DNA from: Colletes latitarsis
Taxonomy: Eukaryota; Arthropoda; Insecta; Hymenoptera; Colletidae
Assembly: GCF_051014445.1 (NCBI RefSeq)
Contig: NC_135141.1
Location: 28,047,422-28,111,421 of the forward strand
Direction of reading: 5' to 3'
DNA: 64,000 nucleotides
In this document: one piece after another, positions 58,701-64,000 of the stretch
Position numbering within the stretch: the first letter of the stretch is position 1
Layout of the letters: each line of letters begins with the position of its first letter
Notes under the pieces: generated by a model
What the model saw: only the letters and a program-made list of their open reading frames with translations
Databases searched by the model: none
What the model was told of the DNA's origin: nothing
Made by a program: the position numbers and the translations under genes

Positions 58701-61552
58701 AGCCGAGAGCAAGAATCGGTTTCGATTTATTTCATCGGCAGCGCGTTTCTTCGTTTCTGCTTTTCCGTCGAACGGCAAAGAAAGGGTCGTAGTTGGACCC
58801 GCCGTGGAACCGAGCGAAAAGATGCTGGGAATTCGACGTCGCTGTAGGTCGACGACCTCCGCGCGTTTTCCGCCCGACCTCAGACGAAAGTCCCGACGTC
58901 GAGGGATCGAGTAATTCGATCGAAAAGGAACAATGCGCGTCGAATTCTCCGGGGACGTGCGCGATTTTACGCGACACAATGCCAGATATCCTATTTTCTC
59001 TGCGTCTCTGCTGCTTTCAACTTCGTACGTAAATATGATGTTGAGAATCCTCACTTTCATTCTTATTTATGATACTACTATACAGGGTGTTTGACCAACC
59101 TTGGGGAAAAATTTAATAGGGGATTCTAGAGGCCAAAATAAGACGAAAGTCAAGAATACCAATTTGTTGATGGAGGCGTCGTTAAAAAGTTATTAACGTT
59201 CAAAGTTGCGGCTGTAGAACTCCAATTTTTCCACCTTCTCGAATTTTTTTCTAGAAAATGGGTAGGATTTCGAGGGTATGTCTAATGACCAAAAGTGATT
59301 GTAATTGCCCCCTGTAACTAACTATAATTTTTTTAATATGATTTGAAACTTTTTAATTTTGTCGAAAAATTTCACACCTTCTCGAATTTTTTCCTTGAAA
59401 ATGGGTAGGATTTCGAGGGTATGTCTATCGACCAAAAATGATTGTAATCGACCCCTGCAACTAAAAGTAATTTTTTCAGAATGATTTGAAATTTTCTTTT
59501 TCGCCGAAAAATTTAGGCACCTACCCCCTGTCGATTTTTCTTAGAATTGCGTTTTTGATTTTTAATAATTTTGTTTGACACCCTACAAAAAAATTATGTA
59601 ATACTTTTTTGTAGGTATACATGAGCTCTTCTTCAGAAAAAAGTTTCATTGAAATATATTCACTATTGGAGGAGTTATGGCTGTTTGAAAATTGGACCAT
59701 TTCCATGGAGTTTTTCCCATTTTACGGGGTTAGGGAACATTTTTTCAGATATTTTTGGAATTTCTATATATTCTGCATCAAAATACGCGTTGTTTGCTTT
59801 TTTAAACATTAGAATCGTCCAATCCGTTCAGGAGTTATGGTGTTTTAAAGATTTGTATGGGAAGCATTTCTGGCCTAAAAGTATATTTTCGTTTAGGAAT
59901 TTTTTTCTCGAAAATGCGCAGGATTTCGAGGGTATGTTTATTCATCAAAAATGATTATAATTGACCTCTGCAATTAAAAATAATTTTTTTAGAACGATTT
60001 TAAATTTTTTAATTTTGTCGAAAAATTTCACACCTTCTCGAATTTTTTTCTCGAAACTGGGTAGGATTTCGTGGGTATGTCTATTCATCAAAAATGATTA
60101 TAATTGACATCTGCAACTAAAAATAATTTTTTTAGAACGATTTAAAATTTTTGAATTTTGTCGAAAAATTTCACACCTTCTCGAATTTTTTTCTCGAAAC
60201 TGGGTAGGATTTCGAGGGTATGTCTATTCATCAAAAATGATTATAATTGACATCTGCAACTAAAAATAATTTTTTTAGAACGATTTAAAATTTTTTAATT
60301 TTGTCGAAAAATTTCACACCTTCTCGAATTTTTTTCTCGAAACTGGGTAGGATTTCGAGGGTATGTCTATCGACCAAAAATGATTGTAATCGACCTCTGC
60401 AACTAAAAATAATTTTTCCAAAACGATTCGACATTTTTTTTCCCGTCGAGAAATTTCACACCTTCTCGAATTTATTTCTAAAAAATGGGTAGGATTTCGA
60501 GGGTATGTCTATTCATAAAAAATGATTGTAATTAACCCCCGCAAGCTAAAATAATTTTTCCAGAACGATTTAAAATTTTCGAATTGAATTATTAATAAAT
60601 TTTTAACGAAGCCTCCATCAACAAACTAGTATTCTTGATTTTCGTCTTATTTTGGCCTCCAGAATCTCCCATTAAAATTTTTCCCAATGATATTCGAACT
60701 CCCTGTATACCAAATTACCTAATTGTACGCTAGGCAATAATAGTTTACACTATCGATTTACCAAATCGAGTAAAATGTAAATTACAAGAGTGTTTCTCGA
60801 TTTCCTATTGCCCCCGGAAACAAAGATGGCGGACAGTCGCACAGAAATCTGTTTGCTCCGCGAGTTATAACTCGCAGTGTCTGGGAGGTTCGACGGGAGG
60901 ACAGCGTTAAAATAATTAAACGGAAGTAATGAAACGGTAGTAGACGAGTTATCTGGCTAATAACACCTCCCAGTGTGCCTACGGGCATTTAAATAAACAT
61001 AAAACCGTGCTCATAGCGCAGACTTGAAACCGATATGTTCAGGCACAATGTGGCGCACTCGTACGCGCATACACACATACCACCAGTTCGTTTCATTTTC
61101 AATCTCGAGTGCAGAGAGCAGTTCTTCGAAAGCTCCGAGCATTCTGAACGATCAGTGTACAAAAGGCGTTTCTGGTATTCAGAATCGGAGAATATTCTGG
61201 CGCCCGGAGTCCTCGTTGGTATCAGTAGGTGACGGTGCACCGGGTTCGAAATCGACGGTCTCAAGTGTCGTCCCCGGTGCTGGTATCCACTAGTTTAACA
61301 ATACCCCTATCCTACCCCCTCTGATCTCTCTCTCTTTCTCTCTTCCTCAGGCATGCTGTATTGATCGACGAACACCGGCAGTCGAGTCGGGAGAACTCGG
61401 TGTCGGACTCCACTTACACACACACACACACACACATACGCGCGCGCGCGCGTTCCGATTCCGTATCTCGCGATATAGGCGTGCATGCACCTAGGTGCCA
61501 ATCCTTTATTCCATTTTATACGCCTCGATTTGCCGAATCGTCTCTGTATTAA
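4483..61552 (+). CDS. Large multi-exon gene for an unrecognised, mostly disordered protein (whole span)
   Basis: Seven exons join in frame: 4483-4702, 16574-16735, 25124-25625, 27311-30034, 44974-45463, 61122-61228 and 61351 to at most 61552. The junction phases are 1, 1, 2, 2, 0 and 2, and each acceptor supplies exactly the bases its donor needs. The first five exons total 4098 nt, or 1366 complete codons. The product is low in hydrophobic residues and rich in Ser, Glu, Gln and Arg, with no signal peptide or membrane segment seen. An NLS-like KKRRRR (about 144-149) and an SH3-type PPQPPR in exon 5 suggest an intracellular scaffold or adaptor, but that is inference. I do not recognise the family and assign no symbol. 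Introns of 8 to 16 kb are filled with repeats, and intron 1 hosts an elongase gene on the other strand. Exons skipped by this model, alternative first exons and a 3' continuation outside the window are all possible. Confidence 0.72.
7494..7890 (+). mobile_element. Dominant inverted-repeat element, copy B (short, both ends)
   Basis: The left end CAGGGTGTTCGGCCATCC is followed by TGGGAGATTCTGG and the AATAAGACGAAAAT box. A single internal unit comes next, then the matching right end finishing in GGTGGCCGAACACTTTG. It is one of the smallest copies and is close to a bare inverted repeat. Confidence 0.85.
9771..9807. repeat. CT microsatellite and 19-bp palindrome
   Basis: A TC run is followed by 9-bp arms AGGACTCTC (9789-9797) and GAGAGTCCT (9799-9807) around a single A. 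It sits about 60 bp upstream of the reverse-transcriptase relic. Confidence 0.6.
9868..10240 (+). pseudogene. Decayed non-LTR retrotransposon reverse transcriptase fragment
   Basis: Translation from 9875 gives DFSKAFDTLDRGQLVVEL, then VTWLRSYLTSRVEQVITD. After a frameshift between about 10000 and 10040 it gives GVSRGSILGPLL, then MFVDT in place of the YADD/FADD catalytic box, then GLKLNPS in another frame. This order is typical of jockey- or CR1-like reverse transcriptases. Frameshifts, a stop and the damaged catalytic box mark it as dead. No endonuclease domain or poly(A) tail was found, so it is a fragment. Confidence 0.85.
10758..10770 (-). terminator. Likely poly(A) signal of the elongase
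   Basis: Read on the minus strand, the segment contains AATAAATAAAA, with two overlapping AATAAA hexamers, about 185-195 bp downstream of the TAA at 10955-10953. No other AATAAA was seen closer to the stop. Confidence 0.5.
10853..10886 (-). promoter_or_regulatory. Perfect 10-bp stem-loop in the elongase 3' UTR
   Basis: GGATAGAATT at 10853-10862 is the exact reverse complement of 10877-10886, around a 14-nt loop. It lies 67 bp past the elongase stop and before the likely poly(A) signal, so it should be in the mature transcript. A role in stability or localisation is inference. Confidence 0.45.
10953..13540 (-). CDS. Very-long-chain fatty-acid elongase (ELOVL/ELO family), four exons, nested in intron 1
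   Basis: Exons on the minus strand are 13540-13495, 12861-12590, 11491-11189 and 11120-10953. They total 789 nt (262 residues), and the junction phases 1, 0, 0 match. Family members catalyse the condensing step that joins malonyl-CoA to a long acyl-CoA in the ER membrane. Visible family marks are the start MGLVELYHYLNTDRA, DMRTNDWFLMSSP, GPKFMEN, the histidine box HLYHH (141-145), NAIIHVIMYTYY (171-182), TLAQIVQF (203-210, formed across the last splice) and a C-terminal KSKAK that fits the KxKxx ER-retrieval pattern. Several hydrophobic segments agree with the multi-pass fold, and the length is at the short end of the family. The motif before the histidine box reads RIVDLFET instead of the usual KxxExxDT. 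A likely AATAAA lies at about 10760-10768, roughly 190 bp past the stop. The substrate chain length cannot be read from sequence. Confidence 0.93.
11575..12440 (+). repeat. Tandem array of 144-bp units in the elongase intron (copy C, no termini)
   Basis: TTTTTCGACGAAATTAAAAA recurs at intervals of 144 bp (near 11723, 11867, 12011, 12155 and 12299), giving about six units. They carry the variant ATTCCGAAAGGTAGACAAAT. Neither terminal inverted repeat is present. The array lies wholly inside the 1.1-kb second intron of the elongase (11492-12589). Confidence 0.9.
13541..16573. other. Intron 1 of the large gene, 3' part, upstream of the elongase
   Basis: This should contain the elongase promoter (reading leftward), but no TATA box or initiator could be assigned. 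It includes a very AT-rich stretch at about 14095-14230, poly-T runs, a degenerate CTCTTTAAC repeat at 15593-15632 and a 107-bp tandem duplication at 16248-16442. No coding signal was seen. Confidence 0.5.
16248..16442. repeat. Imperfect 107-bp tandem duplication with a CCTAA run
   Basis: AATTAGAATTTTTGTTTCGA starts at 16248 and again at 16355. Both copies continue with ATGGTATAA, a CTTTTATYGTTACAC segment and GCAGTATAAAATGAAA. Between them lies CCCTAACCTAACCTAAC, three copies of the TTAGG insect telomere motif read on the other strand. Confidence 0.75.
16574..16735 (+). CDS. Exon 2 of the large gene
   Basis: This 162-nt exon lies between an acceptor (TTTGCAG ending at 16573) and the donor GTGAGA at 16736. 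It enters and leaves in phase 1, so skipping it would keep frame. It encodes about 54 residues starting DTVLVQQVDFLETILEETSD, followed by a Ser/Asp/Glu-rich segment containing SDSERSG and SDSETES. These resemble acidic casein-kinase-2-type sites, which is inference from composition. The short VDFLETILEET piece could form a helix. No recognised domain. Confidence 0.75.
18172..19348 (-). mobile_element. Dominant inverted-repeat element, copy D
   Basis: Both ends are present: TATACAGGGTGTTCGGTC on the left and ACACCCTGTATA on the right. It has four internal units and one copy of the 330-bp module (about 18590-18900), marked by GAGTTATGGCTGTTTGAA and AGAAGTTATGACGTTTTAAA. The internal units read on the minus strand. 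TATA on both sides is compatible with a TA target. Confidence 0.9.
22259..23800 (-). mobile_element. Dominant inverted-repeat element, copy E (longest unit array)
   Basis: It starts TACAGGATGTTCGGCC and ends ACACCCTGTATA. About nine or ten units of 143/144 bp fall into two blocks with different variants. A stretch near 22630-22870 recurs almost word for word at about 23350-23580, implying internal duplication. The middle block carries the same CTACCTTTCGGAATTTTTTT variant as the elongase-intron array. Confidence 0.9.
25124..25625 (+). CDS. Exon 3 of the large gene (Ser-rich, NLS-like)
   Basis: The acceptor is GTCGACAAG ending at 25123 and the donor is GTAAAC at 25626. The phase-1 G of exon 2 plus AT here gives Asp128, followed by ERLDGSGSECNSVVPKKRRRR. 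The PKKRRRR cluster at about 143-149 looks like a monopartite nuclear localisation signal. It is followed by a serine/arginine-rich run and three similar short motifs, QFESLERT, SFDSLEYS and SFESLDTC, spaced along the exon: a small internal repeat of the form FxSLE. The exon ends RSNGHRP plus two bases of an Arg codon. A TAA lies immediately downstream in the intron, so reading through the donor would truncate the protein. Confidence 0.8.
25626..27310. other. Intron 3 of the large gene
   Basis: Bounded by GTAAAC and CGAACCAG. It contains hAT-like ends at 25745 and 26372 and a short inverted repeat TAGGGGTGCCCCTA near 26524. No coding signal was seen. The open frame from 27207 crosses the acceptor and is only read-through. 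Confidence 0.6.
25745..26372. mobile_element. Possible hAT-like nonautonomous element
   Basis: The left end CAGTGTTTCTCAAACT pairs with the right end, whose reverse complement is CAGTGTTCCTCAATCT. CAGTGTTTCTCAA is a common hAT-type terminus. The flanking 8-bp segments do not match as a target duplication, so this may be two separate relics. A related end, CAGCGTTTCTCAAACTCGAG, lies at 1524. Confidence 0.35.
27311..30034 (+). CDS. Exon 4, the 2.7-kb main coding exon of the large gene
   Basis: The acceptor CGAACCAG ends at 27310. The open frame runs 908 codons to a GTGAGT donor at 30035, with a TGA just inside the intron. Features in order (approximate residues): acidic tract 299-317, His/Gln-rich tract 404-448, two NNASYELAQQ motifs at 680 and 729, a STEDIFSQF segment, a Lys/Glu-rich stretch 963-1007, and a basic Gly/Phe/Arg patch with FLQRFSRLRFSG near 1106-1142, ending in YIIIPLHGP and a charged tail. 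Codon use is GC-rich, unlike the flanking introns, which supports real coding. The open frame also extends upstream of the acceptor to 27207, but that part does not look coding. A strong-looking internal donor (CAG then GTAAAA at 28959) could give a shorter form leaving in phase 0. Confidence 0.9.
32227..34175 (+). mobile_element. Dominant inverted-repeat element, copy F (largest, two modules)
   Basis: The left end GTAGGGTGTACGGTC is slightly decayed and the right end ACACCCTGTAT is intact. It contains several 143-bp units and two copies of the 330-bp module, at about 32876-33220 and 33535-33890. Each module has AACGGATTGGACGATTTTAA followed by CAGCCATAACTCCT. Confidence 0.9.
35645..36066 (+). 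mobile_element. Dominant inverted-repeat element, copy G (right end truncated)
   Basis: The left end ACAAGGTGTTCGGCC has lost most of its inverted repeat by internal deletion, joining AAAAATTAACAATTC. Two units follow. The right end stops at GAATCTCCCATT before the terminal ACCCTGTA. Confidence 0.8.
36869..37943 (+). mobile_element. Dominant inverted-repeat element, copy H (homogeneous array)
   Basis: The left tip is missing and the element starts in TAGTGGGAGATTCTAGAGGC. Five successive units (TTCGACAAAATTAAAGAATT near 37088, 37231, 37374, 37515 and 37658) are spaced 143, 143, 141 and 143 bp and are nearly identical, suggesting recent amplification. The right end ACACTCTGTATA is intact. Confidence 0.9.
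40697..41224 (-). mobile_element. Dominant inverted-repeat element, copy I
   Basis: The left tip is shortened (TACAGGGAAAAATTTTAACG, lacking the GTGTTCGGCC part). Two internal units follow and the right end is ACACCCCATATA. Units read on the minus strand. Confidence 0.85.
42864..43566. mobile_element. TTAA-flanked MITE with ~110-bp terminal inverted repeats
   Basis: GGGAGTATTGCTGTCTA at 42864 is matched exactly by the reverse complement of the end at 43566. Similarity continues inward for about 110 bp through a poly-T block and a GGTAGGYTGTTYTGT segment. TTAA flanks both ends (42860-42863 and 43567-43570). TTAA targets are known for piggyBac and Kolobok groups. No transposase is present in the 703-bp element, so it is nonautonomous and the superfamily is not decided. 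Confidence 0.88.
44131..44248. repeat. Two perfect 59-bp tandem copies with a central palindrome
   Basis: TCGACTGAATTATTTCACTT begins at 44131 and again at 44190. Each copy contains TTACCAAATTGGTAA, a 15-bp near-perfect palindrome. The near identity implies a recent duplication. Confidence 0.85.
44329..44579. mobile_element. Possible second TTAA-flanked MITE
   Basis: TTAA at 44325-44328 is followed by GGGGACCAGGTAGTCAGAA. The sequence before TTAA at 44580-44583, reverse complemented, reads CCAGGCAGTCGGAA. The shared CCAGGYAGTC suggests diverged inverted ends of a 251-bp element with no coding content. Confidence 0.4.
44974..45463 (+). CDS. Exon 5 of the large gene (Pro- and Ala-rich)
   Basis: The acceptor GTTCTCCACAG ends at 44973 and the donor GTGAGT is at 45464. 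The first base completes the AG left by exon 4 to give Ser, followed by ANGRAPVSSKPPLPPQPPR. The PPQPPR part fits the class II SH3-binding pattern PxxPxR. Next come an Ala/Ser tract, a conserved-looking segment LGNPAAIEMAKARAMQAAQE that may be helical, a Thr/Ala tract, TRSLLNLN, and the end KSMEFLLDKENLHFVK. The exon is 490 nt, enters in phase 2 and ends exactly on a codon. It lies in a locally GC-rich stretch. The frame, not the overlapping longer open frame at 44824-45627, is fixed by the splice phases. Confidence 0.8.
47667..48210 (+). mobile_element. Dominant inverted-repeat element, copy J
   Basis: The left end TATACAGAGTGTTCCGCC and right end ATATCCTGTATA each have one or two substitutions. 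Two units follow, the second with the GACGGAAAAGAAAAATTTC variant. Part of the left inverted repeat (the ATCAAGAATACC segment) is deleted. Confidence 0.88.
49553..49672 (-). pseudogene. 5S-rRNA-like relic with an A-run at its 3' end
   Basis: Read on the minus strand, the sequence contains GATTCACGTCTGATC, then TTGGGCGCGGTCGAGTTC, then GGATGGGTTACCGCTTGG. These align in order and spacing with the middle and 3' half of eukaryotic 5S rRNA (TTCTCGTCCGATC, CGGGCGCGGTTAGTAC, GGATGGGTGACCGCCTGG). Many differences and the missing 5' start rule out a functional gene. It ends in a run of seven A rather than a Pol III T-run, which fits a retroposed copy or a 5S-derived SINE. Confidence 0.65.
51371..51773 (-). 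mobile_element. Dominant inverted-repeat element, copy K (short)
   Basis: TATACAGGGTGTTTGGACAA on the left and GACCGAACACAGTGTAT on the right, with a single minus-strand unit between. Like copy B it is close to the minimal form. Confidence 0.88.
52133..52146. repeat. Perfect 14-bp palindrome AGCCCTCGAGGGCT
   Basis: The palindrome overlaps a wider pair GGATAGC (about 52113) and GCTATCC, so alternative hairpins can form. No gene is nearby and its meaning is unknown. Confidence 0.5.
53103..53627 (-). mobile_element. Dominant inverted-repeat element, copy L
   Basis: The left tip is shortened to TACACTGGGAAAAATTTTAA. Two minus-strand units follow. The right end ACACCCTGTATA is intact. Confidence 0.87.
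55697..56806 (+). mobile_element. Dominant inverted-repeat element, copy M (partner of copy N)
   Basis: The left inverted repeat is absent and the copy begins within a unit at GAGAAAGTGTGAAATTTG. It has two units, one 330-bp module (about 56025-56370), two more units and a right end missing a few bases (TATGACACCCTGTATA). Module and units are close to those of copy N in opposite orientation. Confidence 0.88.
59079..60709 (-). mobile_element. Dominant inverted-repeat element, copy N (both ends, one module)
   Basis: TATACAGGGTGTTTGACC on the left and GAACTCCCTGTATA on the right. Order on the + strand: two units, the 330-bp module (about 59515-59860), then five units, three of them nearly identical (with GACATCTGCAACTAAAAATA). 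All read on the minus strand. Confidence 0.9.
61122..61228 (+). CDS. Exon 6 of the large gene
   Basis: A CAG acceptor ending at 61121 lets the phase-0 end of exon 5 continue as FFESSEHSERSVYKRRFWYS and on through ESENILAPGVLVGIS. The donor is GTGACG at 61229. The exon is 107 nt and leaves in phase 2. An alternative CAG seven bases upstream, ending at 61114, would give a phase-2 entry and suits only a different upstream exon. The long distance from exon 5 (15.7 kb) leaves room for missed exons, so membership in the same gene is inferred from strand, phase and peptide character. Confidence 0.6.
61351..61552 (+). CDS. Exon 7 of the large gene, 3' end uncertain
   Basis: After a 122-nt intron ending in a strong CT tract and CTCAG, the first G completes the AG left by exon 6 to give Arg, followed by HAVLIDEHRQSSRENSVSDS. 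The peptide up to about 61417 looks coding. The frame then crosses a CA microsatellite and a CG run (encoding Thr-His and Arg-Ala repeats) and stays open to a TAA at 61550. No good donor is visible: GTGTCG at 61400, GTATCT and GTGCCA are all poor. Either the exon ends at one of these, or this is a terminal exon with a repeat-encoded tail. The end given is the furthest possible. Confidence 0.45.
61419..61453. repeat. CA/CG microsatellite inside or bordering exon 7
   Basis: A run of CA dinucleotides is followed by ATA and then a CG run. In the exon 7 frame it encodes alternating Thr-His, then Arg-Ala. Length changes in steps other than 6 bp would alter or shift the peptide. Confidence 0.8.
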
Positions 61553-64000
61553 GCAGCAATCGAGCCCAACGACGCACAGTAGCGCCATTTAGCGAAAAAC
61601 TGCCCAAAGTACAGATTCTCGTAAAAGAAACTTGGTTTTTCTGACATTGTACTTCTGTTGTATAGAATGATTTTACTTGCAGGGGCACAGAAAATGACAT
61701 TTGAACGGTTCGAAAGAACCACTGTATCGCAAAGAATATTCTTCTGGAATAATCTTTTTGAGTTTACAGAAAATTGTAAATGTTTACTGTTTTCATAAAA
61801 TTAGCCATGTGAAACGTGTAGGAGAGATGAAAGAAAGTAGAGAATCTTCGGTTCCACTCGAGGAATTTATTGTTCTAAAATTAGTAGTATACAGACCGTG
61901 GAGAAACGTGCAATCGAGGTGCCTGTAACGTGGACGTGGCCTCGAAGGGAACTATATTTTCGTTTGTTTGTATTTCCCGACTCGGTAAAAAATTCATCTT
62001 TTGGTCGAACGTAGAATGGATTAAATGGGTCGACTGTTCGGAGCGATGTGTCGGTTTTATATTACGTACGAATCATATAAAAATGAAGTATGCGACCAGC
62101 GTGGCAGGTGCTCGGTTCGTTTGCACGGACGTGAAATAAAAGGTGTTACTGTCACGAATGTGTGACGTTGATATTATACCGGTAGGCGGGCACGGGCGCG
62201 TTAAGTCGAATGAAAAATGGATTCGCGGGCGAATTGGTTTCCCTCCCGACGCATCGGTCCGCAGGCAGAATCTGCTCCGATCGCGGATCCAACGTTATAT
62301 TCAGCTGTTCGGTGACTTTTATATCCAGAGAGATTCGTCTCGCAGATTTCCGAGCAAATTAAACCGACTCTGCGAGAAATTCATTTCGGGAACAGCCAAA
62401 GAATGGCTGTCTCGTGTGAATCGATATATCAGAGAACCGTGTCCCGTTCGAATCTGTACTGCTTCGAGTAAAATGCGTCGAGTCGTGCATATCAAAAGAT
62501 GTTTTACGAACGCAACGTGTTCCGGCGTTCGAGTAAACTGTCGGGCGTGCAAATAATACTTGATATTCCACGGATGGGATAGTGGAATGTAAACAGTAAT
62601 AATTGGACACCCGAGTTACGATAAGAATGATAGTTAAATTCGAAACTCGTCTCCCCTCGTTCGAGTAGACCGGTTCGAATCTTCAACGTGCCACTTTAGA
62701 AAACCATCACGAAGAAACTTGTTCGTGGAACCGTATTTGCACGCCATTTTCTGTATTCTCGCAACGAGCAACGGTAGAATACTTATTGAAGTTGTTTATT
62801 TTAGAAATGGCACCGCGTACAAACGATCCTAAACAGCCTCGAGTTTTCGTTTCGTTTATTGCGTCCATTAAAAATAACGTTTTAATATATTTCATAAATT
62901 ACAAAAGCTATTATTAAATGAATTGCTCATCGAGACGGTGCACGTTTCGTTTGGAACGTTATTTAAGAATGGCGAACGGTTGAGCTGGAATGGCGTTGTG
63001 ATAACCCAGCTGGCGCGCGGATTAATTGAGCATCGTAGGCGCAGAAACGTTTGTTACTGAATCTTACGATTAAACGTTTAGACTGAATGGATTGAAGCGA
63101 ACGGTTATCATACCGAAGTGACGTCTGGCTTATTTGAACGACGCGTTTCTAGCGCGCGTTTACGGCTGGATGACGCTGCCTCGGAAGTATTCGCATTATG
63201 CACTGTTGATCTCCGGCTTGATTTTAGTACAAAGGGAAAGTAAATTAAAATTGCACGTTTCGTTTGCACTAGAAATAATAGAATATAAAGAAATCGTCAC
63301 TGTAAACATAACACAGAGCCCTCCGTGGCTCTGCGGCTTAGACGCTTGCCTTTGACTCTCGAGGTCCCGAGTTCGATCCCCCGTAACCTTAAAAAAATTA
63401 TCATCACGACCCATTTGTAATTTCTAATAAAACTTCTAAAAAATTCGATTGAATTTTAAAAAATTCACGGTAATTTTCTATAATAGAATTTGAATAAACA
63501 ATTATATCCATTGCATTTGATAAATTCTACGCGTGACGAGTGCTTACAGAGCACAATGGTAAATAGCCAATTACCAAACGAAATTAGACATAAAAAAAGT
63601 TATCTAAAGATAGTAGGAAAAATCGCCCCGGATTATAGTGCCAAATAATTAGTAAATAAAGTGTTTTCGGTCGAATGAAAGTTCGTGGCACGGACGAGAC
63701 CAAGTCTTCTCGATAAATCACACGCAGTCTTCGTTTGAGGGCATAAACTTTTCTGTCCACGTGGCGACGGTAAGTTTCGGGTGACGTTCTATGAATACGG
63801 TTGTTTGTCCTTCGATAGCGTTACGGAACTGTGCCTGGTCGTTCGAAAAGGTGGGCCAGCATTTCCGGCTTGTTTACGAAACCCTCGCGCGCCGTGCCAG
63901 CGGCCATTTATCTCGCTCCGTAAGCCGCAACGAAATTGTGCCGCATGTAGGTTTCCCGTACATTGCAAATCGATTCGTCTATCCCCGCACCTGCACTCGC
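61553..64000. other. 3' flank or further intron
   Basis: No supported exon. An open frame of 137 codons at 62143-62556 has no recognisable content. The only clear feature is the tRNA-like sequence at 63318. A donor-like GGCGACG before GTAAGT at 63770 follows a GC-richer stretch and could close a noncoding exon, but no acceptor or frame supports it. Confidence 0.4.
63318..63390 (+). repeat. tRNA-like SINE head or tRNA relic
   Basis: GCCCTCCGTGGCTCTGCGG resembles a tRNA acceptor strand plus an A box (TGGCTCTGCGG). GAGTTCGATCCCC, about 45 bases on, matches a B box with T loop TTCGATC. The T stem pairs poorly and no clean anticodon arm forms, so it is not a working tRNA. An A-rich AT tail follows, which suits a tRNA-derived SINE. 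Confidence 0.6.

Larger units (their letters stand above)
45464..61121. other. Intron 5 of the large gene
   Basis: Nearly 16 kb with repeat copies J to N and a 5S-like relic (49553-49672). A GC-rich patch at 58300-59035 has overlapping open frames on both strands and splice-like borders (CTCAG at 58883, GTAAAT at 59030), but its phases do not fit between exons 5 and 6. It may hold an alternative promoter or an exon of another isoform. Other open frames here have no recognisable content. Confidence 0.5.

Noticed and set aside
62143..62556. 137-codon + frame near the window end
   Set aside because: No family resemblance or conserved motif, and an overlapping minus-strand frame is equally open.

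Overview
The window looks like insect nuclear DNA, most likely from a hymenopteran. It has AT-rich introns with GC-richer exons, canonical GT-AG introns, short CCTAA/TTAGG runs and a typical insect fatty-acid elongase. This taxonomic call rests on composition and one gene family, not on a database search. There is no bacterial or viral gene organisation.

Most of the window (about 4.3 to 61.6 kb) is one very large split gene on the + strand. Seven coding exons can be chained with reading phase kept at every junction: 4483-4702, 16574-16735, 25124-25625, 27311-30034, 44974-45463, 61122-61228 and 61351 onward. The first five encode exactly 1366 codons of a largely disordered protein: acidic N-terminus, Ser-rich and NLS-like segment, His/Gln tract, a duplicated NNASYELAQQ motif, a Lys/Glu-rich stretch, a basic patch and an SH3-type proline motif. 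I do not recognise the family. The 3' end is uncertain and may lie beyond the window.

A second, complete gene lies on the opposite strand inside intron 1 of the first: a very-long-chain fatty-acid elongase (ELOVL/ELO family, 13540 down to 10953, four exons, 262 residues). Its histidine box, N-x3-H-x2-MYxYY motif, TxxQxxQF motif and C-terminal KxKxx signal are intact. Its middle intron holds an array of 144-bp repeats.

The rest is intron filled with repeats. One dominant family occurs fourteen times, covers about a fifth of the window and sits only in introns or upstream DNA. Its members have termini reading TATACAGGGTG, terminal inverted repeats of roughly 125 bp, a 143/144-bp tandem unit inside, and in some copies a separate module of about 330 bp. 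Other repeats are a TTAA-flanked MITE (42864-43566), a second possible one (44329-44579), hAT-like ends, a decayed non-LTR reverse transcriptase (about 9868-10240), a tRNA-like SINE head (63318-63390), a 5S-rRNA-like relic on the minus strand (about 49553-49672), tandem duplications and microsatellites, one of which runs into exon 7.

The most noteworthy points are the nested antisense elongase, the satellite-carrying inverted-repeat element family with a close inverted pair at 56 and 59.5 kb, and the long unrecognised disordered protein.
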